A stretch of DNA of 64,000 bases, taken from assembly GCA_934777435.1 (NCBI GenBank), contig CAKVNK010000002.1, positions 62,001 to 126,000 on the forward strand, read 5' to 3'. This document shows, in pieces, positions 1 to 9,246 of the stretch. Origin of the DNA: an uncultured Clostridia bacterium (GTDB lineage: Bacteria; Bacillota; Clostridia; Christensenellales; UBA1242). Under the pieces are notes generated by a model. It made no database searches and had not been told where the DNA came from. It saw only the letters and a list, made by a program, of their open reading frames with translations. The position numbers and the translations under genes were made by a program. The number at the start of each line of letters is the position of its first letter. Position 1 is the stretch's first letter.

Positions 1-1593
1 TTGAATTGTTTTTGGACTGCCAAATTGCCATGTAAGTGTTTCATCAAAACCAAACAAGGCACTATTAACTTTAAGTTTGTTGATATTTTTTTGTTCAACA
101 GTTAATTCACCAACTGTGTGGAAATCTGTTGAAGTGATATCTTCAATGCTGATTTTATCCAAGCCATAAATACGGCCAACTTCTTCACAAATATCGCACT
201 CACGTTCAATGTCTGTTCTTTCGCAAGGTATGGTTGAAATAAGTTTGTCGCTATCTTGTTTATCAATGATTGTTGCAATATCAAGTGAATTTAAAATTTT
301 AACCATTTCTTCGGCTGGGATAGTAAGGCCAAGGCGTTCATTGATACGTGTGACACTGCTGATAACTTGCCTTAATTTTGGCAATTCAGTGTGAACGTCC
401 ACAATTTGTTTTGAAATTGTGCCAGCGTTAAGTTTTGTGATGATGTTAAGGGCACGTTTTAAACCAACTTCGGTGTTTTCAATGTTGACACCTTTGCTGT
501 AACGGATACTGCTGTCGCTTAACATACCAAGGGCATGGCATGAACGGCGGATATTTGCAAAATTGAAGTTTGCACTTTCCAACATAACGTCAGTTGTTGT
601 TTCATATGTGCCAGATTCCATACCACCCATAATGCCGGCAATAACCATAGGTTCATTTGCATTGGCAATAACAAGGTTATCTTTGGTAAGTTCGTGCTCT
701 TTTTCGTCCAAAGTTAAAAGTTTTTCATTTTCTTTTGCACGGCGAACAATAATTTTGTTGCCAGCAATTTTACTTAAATCAAAAGCGTGCATAGGTTGAC
801 CAACTTCCAACAATACGTAGTTTGTTATATCTACATAAAGTGAGTGTGGGGTGTGGTCAAGCAGGGTAAGACGTTTTTGCATTATTGCAGGGCTAACACC
901 ATTTTTAACATTTTCCACAACAACACTTTCATATCTTGGGCAAAGGTCAGTTGCTTCAACTGTTACGTCAACAGTGCGGTTGCCAGTTGCTGTGTAAGTT
1001 AAATCAAGTGGTTTAACTGGAAGGCTGAAAATTGCACTAATTTCTTTTGCTATGCCATAAATAGAATTGCAGTCAGCACGGTTTGGAAGCACGTTAATGT
1101 CTAACACAACTTCGTTTAAACCAAGCACTTCCGCCACTGGTGTGCCTGGCACACAATCTGGGGCTAAAATCAACAAGCCGTCAACACTTGCACCTGGGTA
1201 AATGCTGTCGTTAATGCCTAATTCGTCACCACCGCAGAACATACCATTGCTGGCAACACCACGAAGTTCACCATTTTTGATGCAAGCACCACAAGGTAAG
1301 CATGCACCGTCAAGTGCCAAAGCTACATTGTCGCCAACTTTCATATTTGTTGCGTGGGTTACAATTTGTGTTTTGCCAAAACCATATGTGCATTGACAAA
1401 CAACCAATTTATCTGCGTTTGGATGACGGGTTATTTCAGTGATGTTTGCAACAACCACATGGTCAAGTCCAGCAGATTTATCAATAACTTCTTCCACTTC
1501 AAAACCGGCATCGGTTAAACCTTTAACCAAAGTTTTTAACTCTATGTTTGAAGTGTCTACATAATCATTAATCCATGATAATAATACTTTCAT
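1..1593 (-). CDS. pheT: Phenylalanyl-tRNA synthetase beta subunit, 3' end cut by window edge
   Basis: Beta subunit of the alpha2-beta2 PheRS that charges tRNA-Phe in the cytoplasm. The frame is open for 531 codons to the left edge, so only the N-terminal two thirds are present. The start at 1593 begins MKVLLSWINDYV and has a GGAG Shine-Dalgarno site. The N-terminal tRNA-binding-like domain (about residues 40-150), the B3/B4 editing region with the SLYVDITNYV and GQPMHAFD segments (about 245-280), and the B5 region ending in GRIYGLDKI are recognisable. It lies 23 bases downstream of pheS and is surely co-transcribed under the T-box leader. The catalytic-like core and anticodon-binding domain are outside the window. 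Confidence 0.97.
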   Translation of the reverse strand, partial: MKVLLSWINDYVDTSNIELKTLVKGLTDAGFEVEEVIDKSAGLDHVVVANITEITRHPNADKLVVCQCTYGFGKTQIVTHATNMKVGDNVALALDGACLPCGACIKNGELRGVASNGMFCGGDELGINDSIYPGASVDGLLILAPDCVPGTPVAEVLGLNEVVLDINVLPNRADCNSIYGIAKEISAIFSLPVKPLDLTYTATGNRTVDVTVEATDLCPRYESVVVENVKNGVSPAIMQKRLTLLDHTPHSLYVDITNYVLLEVGQPMHAFDLSKIAGNKIIVRRAKENEKLLTLDEKEHELTKDNLVIANANEPMVIAGIMGGMESGTYETTTDVMLESANFNFANIRRSCHALGMLSDSSIRYSKGVNIENTEVGLKRALNIITKLNAGTISKQIVDVHTELPKLRQVISSVTRINERLGLTIPAEEMVKILNSLDIATIIDKQDSDKLISTIPCERTDIERECDICEEVGRIYGLDKISIEDITSTDFHTVGELTVEQKNINKLKVNSALFGFDETLTWQFGSPKTIQ

Positions 1594-1616
1594 TTTATTC
1601 TCCTTTGACTACTCGC

Positions 1617-2639
1617 CTATTTGAATTGTTCAATAAATCTCACATCGTTTTCGAACATGACTTTTGCATTTGGAATTTTATAACGCATTTTTGGGAAGCG
1701 GTCGAAACCAAAACCAAACGCATAGCCACTATAAACATTAGGGTCAATGCCGTTCATTTCCAAAACGTGTGGGTGAATCATACCTGCACCCAAAATTTCA
1801 TATTGACCTGCACCTTTACATGCTGGGCAACCTTTACCTTTACATACGTTGCACTCTGCATCTACTTCAACACTTGGTTCAGTAAATGGGAAGAAACTTG
1901 CCCTGAATTTTGTTTTTGTTGCTTCGCCAAGATATTTTTTCAAAATAAGGCTAAGGTCGTGTTTTAAATCAGCCAAAGAAACTTTTTTGTCAATGTAAAT
2001 ACCTTCAAGTTGGTGGAAGGCTGGGGTGTGGGTTGCGTCTATTTCGTCCTTACGGAACACACGGCCAAAACTGAACACTTTGAAAGGTGGTTTGATTTTT
2101 TCCATGGCTCTTGGTTGAGTGTTGCTGGTTTGTGTACGCATCAAAATTTCTGGTGTGATATAAAGGCTATCTTGCATATCACGGCTTGGGTGGTCTTTTG
2201 GAACATTAACCAATTCAAAGTTGTATTTATCCAACTCAATTTCTGGGCCGTCAATTTGGCTGAAACCCATACCAGTTAAAATTTCGCCCATACGGATAAA
2301 GTCGATTGTAACAGGGTGAAGTGCACCAATTTCATCGGTGTTTGAGTCTAATGTAACATCAATTTTTTCACTCATCAATTTTTCATTAAGTTCAGTGTCT
2401 GCAAGGATTGTTTCTTTTGCGTCAATCAACTGTTCGGCTTCGGTTTTGGCTTTGTTTAAAAGTTGCCCCATTTCTTGTTTTTGTTCTTTTGGAACATCTT
2501 TCATAAAGCGGAAAAGTTCAGTCAATTTACCTGATTTACCCAAAACTTCAACACGCAAAGCCTGACATTTTGCACTTGTTTTAATTTCTTCAATTTTTTC
2601 TTTAACATAAGTTAAAATTTCTTTAATTTTATTTTGCAT
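1617..2639 (-). CDS. pheS: Phenylalanyl-tRNA synthetase alpha subunit
   Basis: Catalytic class II alpha subunit of PheRS, 340 residues, the usual bacterial length. The N-terminal coiled-coil arm (residues 1-85) is followed by the class II core: the GPEIELDKYNFE region, LRTQTSNTQPR, the FFPFTEPSVEVD segment, a Cys-rich CNVCKGKGCPACKG stretch, and the C-terminal motif 3 GFGFDRFPKMRY. The start at 2639 has a GGGAGAAATT ribosome binding site. It is the first gene of the pheST operon and is preceded by a T-box leader and a sigma-A promoter. Confidence 0.98.
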   Translation of the reverse strand: MQNKIKEILTYVKEKIEEIKTSAKCQALRVEVLGKSGKLTELFRFMKDVPKEQKQEMGQLLNKAKTEAEQLIDAKETILADTELNEKLMSEKIDVTLDSNTDEIGALHPVTIDFIRMGEILTGMGFSQIDGPEIELDKYNFELVNVPKDHPSRDMQDSLYITPEILMRTQTSNTQPRAMEKIKPPFKVFSFGRVFRKDEIDATHTPAFHQLEGIYIDKKVSLADLKHDLSLILKKYLGEATKTKFRASFFPFTEPSVEVDAECNVCKGKGCPACKGAGQYEILGAGMIHPHVLEMNGIDPNVYSGYAFGFGFDRFPKMRYKIPNAKVMFENDVRFIEQFK

Positions 2640-2691
2640 AATTTCTCCCTTTTAAATTAAGCACCTTAATAAACTAAATACCCCTATAAAA

Positions 2692-2716
2692 ACAAAAAAC
2701 GCCCTATATCAGGACG
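2692..2716 (-). terminator. T-box attenuator terminator of pheST
   Basis: On the minus strand CGTCCT and AGGGCG pair around a GATAT loop and are followed by a run of T. It directly follows the T-box core, so the two structures compete, as in other T-box leaders. Confidence 0.85.
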
Positions 2717-2820
2717 AACAATTTTCGTGGTACCACCTAACTTTGTCGCAATCGCTTTATCTTGCTAGTTTGCTACACACAGTTTCGCAAACGTAAGCCT
2801 ATCGAAGCGATTGCTCCTAA

Positions 2821-2861
2821 CCCCACCAAACCCACTACGTTAGGCTTTAAGCGGGGACCCC
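2821..2861 (+). repeat. Short GGGGACCCC-containing repeat, copy inside the phe leader
   Basis: A 41-base sequence starting CCCC and ending GGGGACCCC resembles 17713-17751 at roughly 32 of 39 aligned bases, sharing the ACGTTAG/GCGTTAG core and the TTT..GGGGACCCC end. The ends can pair. Function is unknown; it may be a small mobile palindromic element. Confidence 0.5.
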
Positions 2862-3123
2862 GATATAAGTTTACCTTGTTTTGTTTGCATTTATATGTTG
2901 CAAATGCGATTGTAACCTTGTTTCATTTTCACAGTTTTGTCTGGCTCGCCTTAATGATTTTCACCTTTACCAGCAAGCAACTCAGATGTTGAAATTCACA
3001 CTCAATGCTGAACATAATTGCCTTTCAGCCTAGGGCAATCTCTCTAATATGAAGCAATGGTGCTACTGACACACCGTCATAGTTGTTATTAAGATGTTTG
3101 CAAAAACATTGCAATATGCCTAT

Positions 3124-3152
3124 ATTCTAAATCAAAAAAAACATTTCGTCAA
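3124..3152 (-). promoter_or_regulatory. Sigma-A-type promoter of pheST
   Basis: On the minus strand, -35 TTGACG (3147-3152), 17-base spacer, -10 TAGAAT (3124-3129). Predicted transcription start is about 3117, which puts the whole T-box inside the leader. Confidence 0.8.
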
Positions 3153-3312
3153 CCAAAAAGAAGATTATTATAAAATAAAAGTTTGCAAGTTGTTGCCTTA
3201 AAAAGATATGTTGTTTTAAATTGCATAAACAAGATGTTATTTTAAATTAAAAAGAATGTTGATTTATTGTAATCACACTGCCGATAAGTTTGTATTTTGT
3301 TGGTAAAAATAT

Positions 3313-3360
3313 GCTTTTAAAGACTTACTTTTTGCTTTTAAAAACTTATTTTTTGCTTTT
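3313..3360 (+). repeat. Imperfect 21-bp tandem repeat
   Basis: Two 21-base units beginning GCTTTTAAA, with two mismatches, lie at 3313-3333 and 3334-3354; a third partial unit starts at 3355. The rest of 3153-3409 is AT-rich with no other recognisable signal. The overlapping hydrophobic reading frame is not believed. Confidence 0.6.
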
Positions 3361-3409
3361 AATTGCCATTTATTTGGTTTTTGTTGGGATATTTAACAAG
3401 TTAAATATA

Positions 3410-3438
3410 TTGATTTTTGTTTGTTTTTGTGTTACACT
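3410..3438 (+). promoter_or_regulatory. Sigma-A-type promoter of the large coiled-coil gene
   Basis: -35 TTGATT (3410-3415), 17-base spacer, -10 TACACT (3433-3438) with an extended TGT. The predicted start is near 3445. The leader is about a dozen bases and holds only the ribosome binding site, which supports the start codon at 3457. Confidence 0.75.
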
Positions 3439-3456
3439 CAAATTAAGAGGAAATAT

Positions 3457-6400
3457 ATGGCAGTTGTTTTTACAGATGAAACAAGCGTAAATTTAAGCAG
3501 TTTAAAGGGCAGAAACTTTAAAGAAGTTTATGTTAGAGTAACCTTTGGCGATAAAAGCACAGGTTATGTTTCTTTGGCTGAATTATGTAACCGTAGCGGT
3601 TATTCCCGTTTTGTTGAAGATATGGCTGACCCAGCAGATGAACTGGATAAACTTATAAAAAATCCTAATGATGTTTATAAAAGGCTTTCTAGTGGTAAAA
3701 TTTTACCTATTATCAGCATTAACGCTGGGCTTGTGTTTGCACATGAACAGATTTCAACTGCACTCGCAACCGATGCAGATAAAAAAGTTTATGGTTTGCG
3801 TCAAGCCATAGGTTATAAAGAAGATTCATCTGCAAATTACCACGCTAACTCAAAAGTTTATGTAAAATTGAGAGGGGACAACGGCTTTACACTTGTTGAC
3901 GCAAAAGACGTTTATGTTTTTGCTAACGGCACAGCAACAATTTTAACAAATGTTACTGACACAACCATTTTAGATGCAATCAAAAATGGCACAACTCTTG
4001 ACAATGTTAGAATGATTGTGAACAACCGTGAAGTGGAAATTCTTGACAAGGCAAAATATTTGCAAACCACAGTTTTAAGGCAAGAAACATATTCAACTGA
4101 AACAGTTGACGGCAAACCTGTGCTTGTGCACCAAGGTTTGGACGATGATGCCGCTTCTATTGTTGAAGGCGGAGTTGTTGGCCGTAAATTTGTTGATTAT
4201 CAAGACCACTCTGGCAAAGATTTGCGTGTTGTTCAAACCACAAAATATTCACTTAACCCGGGCAGAAATGGTGACCATATTTATGTTACCGATAAGCAAG
4301 GCAATCAACACTTTGTGAATATCAATGATTTATATTCTGGCAGTATCACTTCACCAACACCTATTGATTTGTCAGTTTTTGGTGCAAGTTCTGGCACTCA
4401 CAACTTTTATGAATATGTTGGCAAAAGCCTTATACTTAAATCTGGTGACGACTATATTGAATTGTCACCTTTAACAAGCGAACAAGCAACAAAGGTTTAT
4501 TCAAACACAACTTACACTCCAACCGAAATCAATGAACCACAAGCAATCGCACAAGAAGGTGTTTACCGCAAAACCAAAGACGGCAGATATTTTGAAGAAT
4601 GTAAAATTCAACCTATTTGCTATGACTATGCAGACGGCGACACTGACTTTACCGACTATTTGTTCACTGTTAGTTTCCCAACCGGTGACCAAACTGTTAT
4701 TGTGTCTAGAAAACAATTTATTGACAAAGCAAGGGTGGAAGTTGAATTGCCAGTTAACGGCAAAACTCAATCAGTGTATTTAAGTTTGACCGACAGCATG
4801 CGCCCACGTCAACTTAAACGCACAAACAAACCGGTTAATTGCTGTGCAGTTGTTCAAACAACAACAAAACATAATGAAATTTATAACAATGCAACAGTAC
4901 TTAAAACAAGCAACTCCATCATTGCTGTTGAAACTGACAAAACAAAACAAATTCAAACTCAATTTATGCAAGACTATCGTGATGGTAAATATCAAGTTAA
5001 TTCTACCTATAACGATTCTGGCGAGTTGGTTGAATTCAGCGAAACAAGTTCACGTTATGTTATGACAAACTATATTGAAACTGTTGACCATAACGGTGAA
5101 AATAAATACTATTGCAACTTTAAACCACAAGAACTTACATTTACAAACGGTAAATTTAAAGGTGCACCAACCTTTGACCGCAAACGTGCAAACAAAAGTT
5201 ATACACAAGGTGCAAAAAACTTTGCTTTAACAAGTTTGCAATTAATGTTCTCACCTTTGGGTATCCTTACAATGGTGGCTTTGCCTGCATTGCCAGTTGT
5301 TTCTTTGGGTGCGGCATTAAGTATTCCAGTGGCAAGATTGGTTAATAGAATAAGAGAAAACAATTCAAAAGCCGGTGTTAACGGCAGTATGATGAACCCG
5401 CAACAACTCAACCGCATTAAAACAGAACAAGAAGTGTTTGAAAATGTGCGTGAAATTTTAAAACAAACCGATATGCAATACACTGAAGGTTTGCAAACCG
5501 CAGTTAAAGAACATGGTGCAGGGGCTAAATTCAATTTAACCGATGCTCAAATTGGTGCAATCAAAGAATCTATGCTTTTGTTGGAAGAAAGATTGCTTGC
5601 TAACTATGAACAAGAAAACGCACCTATCGTGTTACATATTGTAAATGGCAAGGCAAAAGTAGATGCACAAAATGCTCATCTTGCACACCGTTTTGAACAA
5701 ATGGTGGCGGAACTTGATGCTGAAATTAAAGATATTAAGAAAAGGCTTAAAACGGCAACTGGCAGTGAAAAAGTTTTGCTTGAAAACGAGTTGGCTGAAA
5801 AAATGTCAGCACGTGAAGCAATGTTGCAAGAATACACACTTAATTCTGAAGACTTGCCAGAAAATCAACTTGCAAAAAACAACAGCCTTGAATATCTTGC
5901 TCTTGCAAAAGGCATTATTGTTGCAAAATATTGCAAAAACAGTTTAGATACAAAAACATTGGAATTTATAAATGCGTTGAATGTTGACTTTAAGCATAGA
6001 CGTTTAACATACAAGCACACTTTGTACACAACAGTTTCTGACCTTGTGTCAAAGCACCCAGAAATTCAACCATACATTGACCAAATCTTCACATTGGCAC
6101 GCAGCCTTGATGCAACAGAACACTTGGATGCAAATGGCAAACCATTAACCTTGACAGAAAAAGTTAAGGAAATTCCTGTTAAACTTGAAGAAGACCTCAC
6201 CGATGAACACACAACGGATAAAGAACACACAACAGAAGACGGCGTAGATAAAGAACATGTCGATGACAAGGAGCACGGTGTAGATGAAGAACATGTTGTT
6301 GATCCCAGTGATGTAGCTGGTGACGCTGACGACTCAATGGTGCAAAAATTGATTGAAAAATTTGAATCTGCTGAAAAAACACAACAAGAATTAAATAGTC

Positions 6401-8595
6401 AACTTGAAGCACAAGCAGAATTTATTAATCAACTGTTGGGTAAATCTGAACTTACAGATGAAGATGCAAAATTGTTGGCAGAACATATTGACCAATTAAC
6501 TAAAAAAGCAACTGAATTAAAACAACAGATTGAAGAAGCAAACGCTACCGCATCAGCAATAACAGGCAGTGCAGAAGAAATTAAAGCAGGCATAGAAGGT
6601 GTCACAGGCAATTTAAAAACTTTTGCCGATAATCTTGATAAATGCAACAAGAATATTGAAAAGTTGCAAAAATTGATAACTGGCAAAATGTCCGTAACAC
6701 AAGCAACAGAAATCACTGAAAAAATAACCGCATTACAAACCATTGTTGTGGGGTATCAAGAACAAATCAGTGCAACACTCAATCAAGTTGTTGCAACATT
6801 GGAAAAGTTGGGTAAAGCCCCACAAACTGATGTGACAAAATATGAAGAACAAATCAGAAAACTGCTAGATGAAATAACCGACCTTAAATCAAAACTTACT
6901 GGTGTAAGCATAATGAACGATTTAAATGCCACATTGGTTTCAAATTTAGAGAAACAACTTGCAGAATTGCGTGACGAAAAGAAGCAACTTAACGGTACAA
7001 TCAAGTCACTTTCAGCAGATAAAAAAGATATGCAGTCAACCATAGATAGTTTGAATACACAAATCAGTGATATTGAAGCACAAATTGCTGAAAAACAAAA
7101 ATTGATTGACGAGCAAGAAGGCAACATTATCCTTCACCTTGAAGAAATTAAACGCTTGAAAGATGAACTTGAACAAGCACAAACCAAATTGGCACAATCA
7201 GAAGGCAAGGTTGCAGAATTAACAAACCAAATTGCAAGTTTAAAACAAAAGATTCAAACCCTTGAATCTGAAAATGCAAGTCTGCAAGAAAAGCATGACG
7301 CATTAAAGCAAATCAATGAACAATTAACCGACCTTAACAATAAATTGAGCGAAGAAAACAAAAATCAAGCCCAAAAAATTGGTGAACTTGACAGTGTGAT
7401 TTCTTCACTTAAAACATCTATTGAAAAGGCTGAAAAAGAACTTGCTGAAAAACAAACAGCACTTCAAGAAGCAGAAGACAAAATCAAGTCACAAGCAGGT
7501 GAACTCGGCCAAAAAGATGCTGAAATTGCTGAATTTAGAAAGGCTTTTGAAGAACGTGCGGTTGAAATTCAAGACATGAAAGACAAACTTGCCGCCGTTG
7601 AAGCAAAACGTGATGAATTGCAAAGGACATATGATAACTCACGTGAAGAATGGGCAAAACAAAAACAAGAATTTGAAAGCCAAATCGAAGCACTTAAAAA
7701 GCAACTTGCTGAAAAGGACGAAACTATCCGCAAATTGCAAGAAAGTGAAAACAGATGCCGTATGCTTGCAAGCCGTTTGACAGGTAAAAATCAAAGCATT
7801 TTGGATAGTGCAGACGAAACAATCAACGCCATTGCAACCCTTTTGGCTGAACATATGGTTGATGATTCAGTTATCAAACGCATTAAAGATAACATCGTTG
7901 CCGGCAAATTGTATGGCTTAAAAACTGAAATTGACGGTTTGAAAAATTCAACAACTTTAACATTAAGCAAAATTGAAAAAGAAATCAAAATGTCTGCAAC
8001 CCGCATTGACTCATTAGAAACTATGATTTCATTTGCATCAGATGAAGATGACGCAGATTTACAAGCAATGATTGCAAAAGCAAAAGAAAAAATCAAAGTG
8101 CTTAAAGAGAAGCAAGAACAACTTAAAAAACTTCAACCAAAAATCAAAAAAGCGTCTGACAGTTTTGACGACTTAAAAGAATATGTTGACCTTGCAAAAG
8201 TTGAACAAGATATTAACAAAACCTTGCAAGACACAAGATTTAGCACTGGCTTACAACCAACAGAAGTTGATGTTAAATATTTGGCAATGGTTATCCTTTG
8301 CTTTAAAAATGCAGTTAAACAACAAAAGTTAATTGCAAAAGGTTTGGGTGGCAGAGTTATCAGTTTTGATACTCAAACAATCAGCAACAAATTACAAACC
8401 TTGATGGCACAAATGCAACAATTTATCCGTGCAAATTACAATGTGTTTAATATGTGCGATAGCCAAAAAGTTAAAGACCAATATTATGATAAAGTTTCTG
8501 GCTATTCTAAATACGACCATAGAGTACTTTTCACCATGCCAGACGATCGCAAACATGATGGCAGAGAAACTCCGTCTGCTGACGATAACTTGTAA
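3457..8595 (+). CDS. Giant coiled-coil protein with a central hydrophobic segment
   Basis: About 1712 residues; no family is recognised. The ATG at 3457 is chosen because AAGAGGAAAT precedes it and the promoter lies just upstream; an in-frame TTG at 3421 would be untranscribed. Residues 1-580 look like a beta-rich globular region with no signal peptide. Residues about 586-633 hold a strongly hydrophobic stretch, probably one or two membrane passes. Residues 640-910 are helical, 915-950 form an acidic His/Asp/Glu-rich run of DKEH-like short repeats, and about 960-1580 is a nearly continuous heptad-rich coiled coil. The last 130 residues are globular. It is monocistronic, between pheST and the gly operon. 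A structural or cytoskeletal role is possible, but this is inference from shape alone. Confidence 0.9.
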   Translation: MAVVFTDETSVNLSSLKGRNFKEVYVRVTFGDKSTGYVSLAELCNRSGYSRFVEDMADPADELDKLIKNPNDVYKRLSSGKILPIISINAGLVFAHEQISTALATDADKKVYGLRQAIGYKEDSSANYHANSKVYVKLRGDNGFTLVDAKDVYVFANGTATILTNVTDTTILDAIKNGTTLDNVRMIVNNREVEILDKAKYLQTTVLRQETYSTETVDGKPVLVHQGLDDDAASIVEGGVVGRKFVDYQDHSGKDLRVVQTTKYSLNPGRNGDHIYVTDKQGNQHFVNINDLYSGSITSPTPIDLSVFGASSGTHNFYEYVGKSLILKSGDDYIELSPLTSEQATKVYSNTTYTPTEINEPQAIAQEGVYRKTKDGRYFEECKIQPICYDYADGDTDFTDYLFTVSFPTGDQTVIVSRKQFIDKARVEVELPVNGKTQSVYLSLTDSMRPRQLKRTNKPVNCCAVVQTTTKHNEIYNNATVLKTSNSIIAVETDKTKQIQTQFMQDYRDGKYQVNSTYNDSGELVEFSETSSRYVMTNYIETVDHNGENKYYCNFKPQELTFTNGKFKGAPTFDRKRANKSYTQGAKNFALTSLQLMFSPLGILTMVALPALPVVSLGAALSIPVARLVNRIRENNSKAGVNGSMMNPQQLNRIKTEQEVFENVREILKQTDMQYTEGLQTAVKEHGAGAKFNLTDAQIGAIKESMLLLEERLLANYEQENAPIVLHIVNGKAKVDAQNAHLAHRFEQMVAELDAEIKDIKKRLKTATGSEKVLLENELAEKMSAREAMLQEYTLNSEDLPENQLAKNNSLEYLALAKGIIVAKYCKNSLDTKTLEFINALNVDFKHRRLTYKHTLYTTVSDLVSKHPEIQPYIDQIFTLARSLDATEHLDANGKPLTLTEKVKEIPVKLEEDLTDEHTTDKEHTTEDGVDKEHVDDKEHGVDEEHVVDPSDVAGDADDSMVQKLIEKFESAEKTQQELNSQLEAQAEFINQLLGKSELTDEDAKLLAEHIDQLTKKATELKQQIEEANATASAITGSAEEIKAGIEGVTGNLKTFADNLDKCNKNIEKLQKLITGKMSVTQATEITEKITALQTIVVGYQEQISATLNQVVATLEKLGKAPQTDVTKYEEQIRKLLDEITDLKSKLTGVSIMNDLNATLVSNLEKQLAELRDEKKQLNGTIKSLSADKKDMQSTIDSLNTQISDIEAQIAEKQKLIDEQEGNIILHLEEIKRLKDELEQAQTKLAQSEGKVAELTNQIASLKQKIQTLESENASLQEKHDALKQINEQLTDLNNKLSEENKNQAQKIGELDSVISSLKTSIEKAEKELAEKQTALQEAEDKIKSQAGELGQKDAEIAEFRKAFEERAVEIQDMKDKLAAVEAKRDELQRTYDNSREEWAKQKQEFESQIEALKKQLAEKDETIRKLQESENRCRMLASRLTGKNQSILDSADETINAIATLLAEHMVDDSVIKRIKDNIVAGKLYGLKTEIDGLKNSTTLTLSKIEKEIKMSATRIDSLETMISFASDEDDADLQAMIAKAKEKIKVLKEKQEQLKKLQPKIKKASDSFDDLKEYVDLAKVEQDINKTLQDTRFSTGLQPTEVDVKYLAMVILCFKNAVKQQKLIAKGLGGRVISFDTQTISNKLQTLMAQMQQFIRANYNVFNMCDSQKVKDQYYDKVSGYSKYDHRVLFTMPDDRKHDGRETPSADDNL

Positions 8596-8670
8596 ACATA
8601 ATTTGCAACAATTTAAAAATTTAACAAGAAAAAAATTATAAAACCATTTTGGTAGATTCGATTTGTTTGA

Positions 8671-8698
8671 TTGACTTTTTGCTAAAATGTTTTATAAT
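8671..8698 (+). promoter_or_regulatory. Sigma-A-type promoter of the gly T-box operon
   Basis: -35 TTGACT (8671-8676), 16-base spacer, -10 TATAAT (8693-8698). Predicted start is near 8705, directly before the T-box leader. Confidence 0.8.
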
Positions 8699-8704
8699 AT
8701 TATC

Positions 8705-8903
8705 AAACAGTCAATTAAAAGTTATTTAAAAGTTTTGTTGATTGTATCCTATAAGCAAAGTGGCGATTTGCTTGGAGACGCTAAAATGGCGTCCGTCTGC
8801 CTTGCGATAAAAGGTTTTAAAGTGGGCTAACAACCAATTAGGGTGGAACCGCGGTTTTAAATAATCGTCCCTATGCAGAATTTTTGCGTAGGGATTTTTT
8901 CTT
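8705..8903 (+). promoter_or_regulatory. T-box leader controlling glyQS
   Basis: The conserved core AGGGTGGAACCGCGG lies at 8840-8854, followed by a terminator hairpin, and the downstream operon encodes glycyl-tRNA synthetase. The upstream part contains compact stem-loops (for example GACGC/GCGTC near 8778-8794) with several GGC triplets that could be the glycine specifier; I could not choose one. The short stem I region fits glycine T-boxes, which are often reduced. Confidence 0.88.
8865..8902 (+). terminator. Attenuator terminator of the gly T-box
   Basis: TCCCTATGC pairs with GCGTAGGGA and is followed by a run of T. It competes with the antiterminator formed by the T-box core at 8840-8854. 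Confidence 0.88.
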
Positions 8904-9020
8904 TATTATTAGTGGCAGATTAATATTCACATTATTTAGTATTTATATTGATAGATTTATTAATAATTATCATTATAGAATATTATATGATTATTATATA
9001 AAGATAGGAGATAAGGAATC

Positions 9021-9218
9021 ATGAATGAACAACGTAAAAGAAAAAATAAAATTGCTTTAATTATTACGGCAGTGATATTTGCAATAGGTTTGATATTGCT
9101 TTTCATCGGTCAAATTATTCCACATGTGCCATTATTTGTCGCTGGCTGTGTGGTGGCAGGTGTGGGCTTTATTCCACTGATGATTATTACAATCATTGAT
9201 CATTTAAAACAAGATTAA
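9021..9218 (+). CDS. Small two-helix membrane protein in the glyQS operon
   Basis: 65 residues with a basic N-terminus (MNEQRKRKNK), then two hydrophobic helices (about residues 11-31 and 36-58) and a short charged tail. GGAGATAAGGAATC precedes the ATG. It sits between the gly T-box and glyQS, 28 bases before glyQS, so it should be transcribed only when the T-box reads through. I do not recognise the family. The stretch 8904-9020 before it is AT-rich leader with no other signal. Confidence 0.75.
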   Translation: MNEQRKRKNKIALIITAVIFAIGLILLFIGQIIPHVPLFVAGCVVAGVGFIPLMIITIIDHLKQD

Positions 9219-9246
9219 AAAATTTTCAAAACGATAAGGAGAAATT

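Larger units (their letters stand above)
2640..3117 (-). promoter_or_regulatory. T-box leader (tRNA-Phe sensing) of pheST
   Basis: Read on the minus strand, the leader carries the conserved T-box core AGGTGGTACCACG (2726-2738), then a terminator hairpin, just before pheS. Upstream is a stem I-like region with AGAGAG and GGCTGAAAG. A candidate specifier codon TTC (Phe), followed by A, lies at 2991-2993. The leader is about 478 bases from the predicted start of transcription, long for a T-box. Between stem I and the antiterminator are a perfect 10-bp stem (arms 2805-2814 and 2748-2757) and a copy of a short repeat (2821-2861). The T-box call is firm; the specifier position is inferred by eye. 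Confidence 0.9.

Noticed and set aside
1575..1967. 130-residue plus-strand reading frame over pheS
   Set aside because: Antisense shadow of a certain gene, with no promoter or ribosome binding site.
3421..3456. Upstream TTG start for the coiled-coil protein
   Set aside because: The -10 box at 3433-3438 lies inside this stretch, so it would not be transcribed; the ATG at 3457 has a good ribosome binding site.
3290..3490. 66-residue hydrophobic reading frame before the coiled-coil gene
   Set aside because: Its repeated LLKTYF segment comes from the 21-bp DNA repeat, it contains the promoter of the next gene and overlaps its start, and has no ribosome binding site.
6429..7127. Minus-strand frames of 104 and 114 residues in the coiled-coil gene
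   Set aside because: Ser/Phe/Leu-rich antisense of a coiled coil, a typical shadow.
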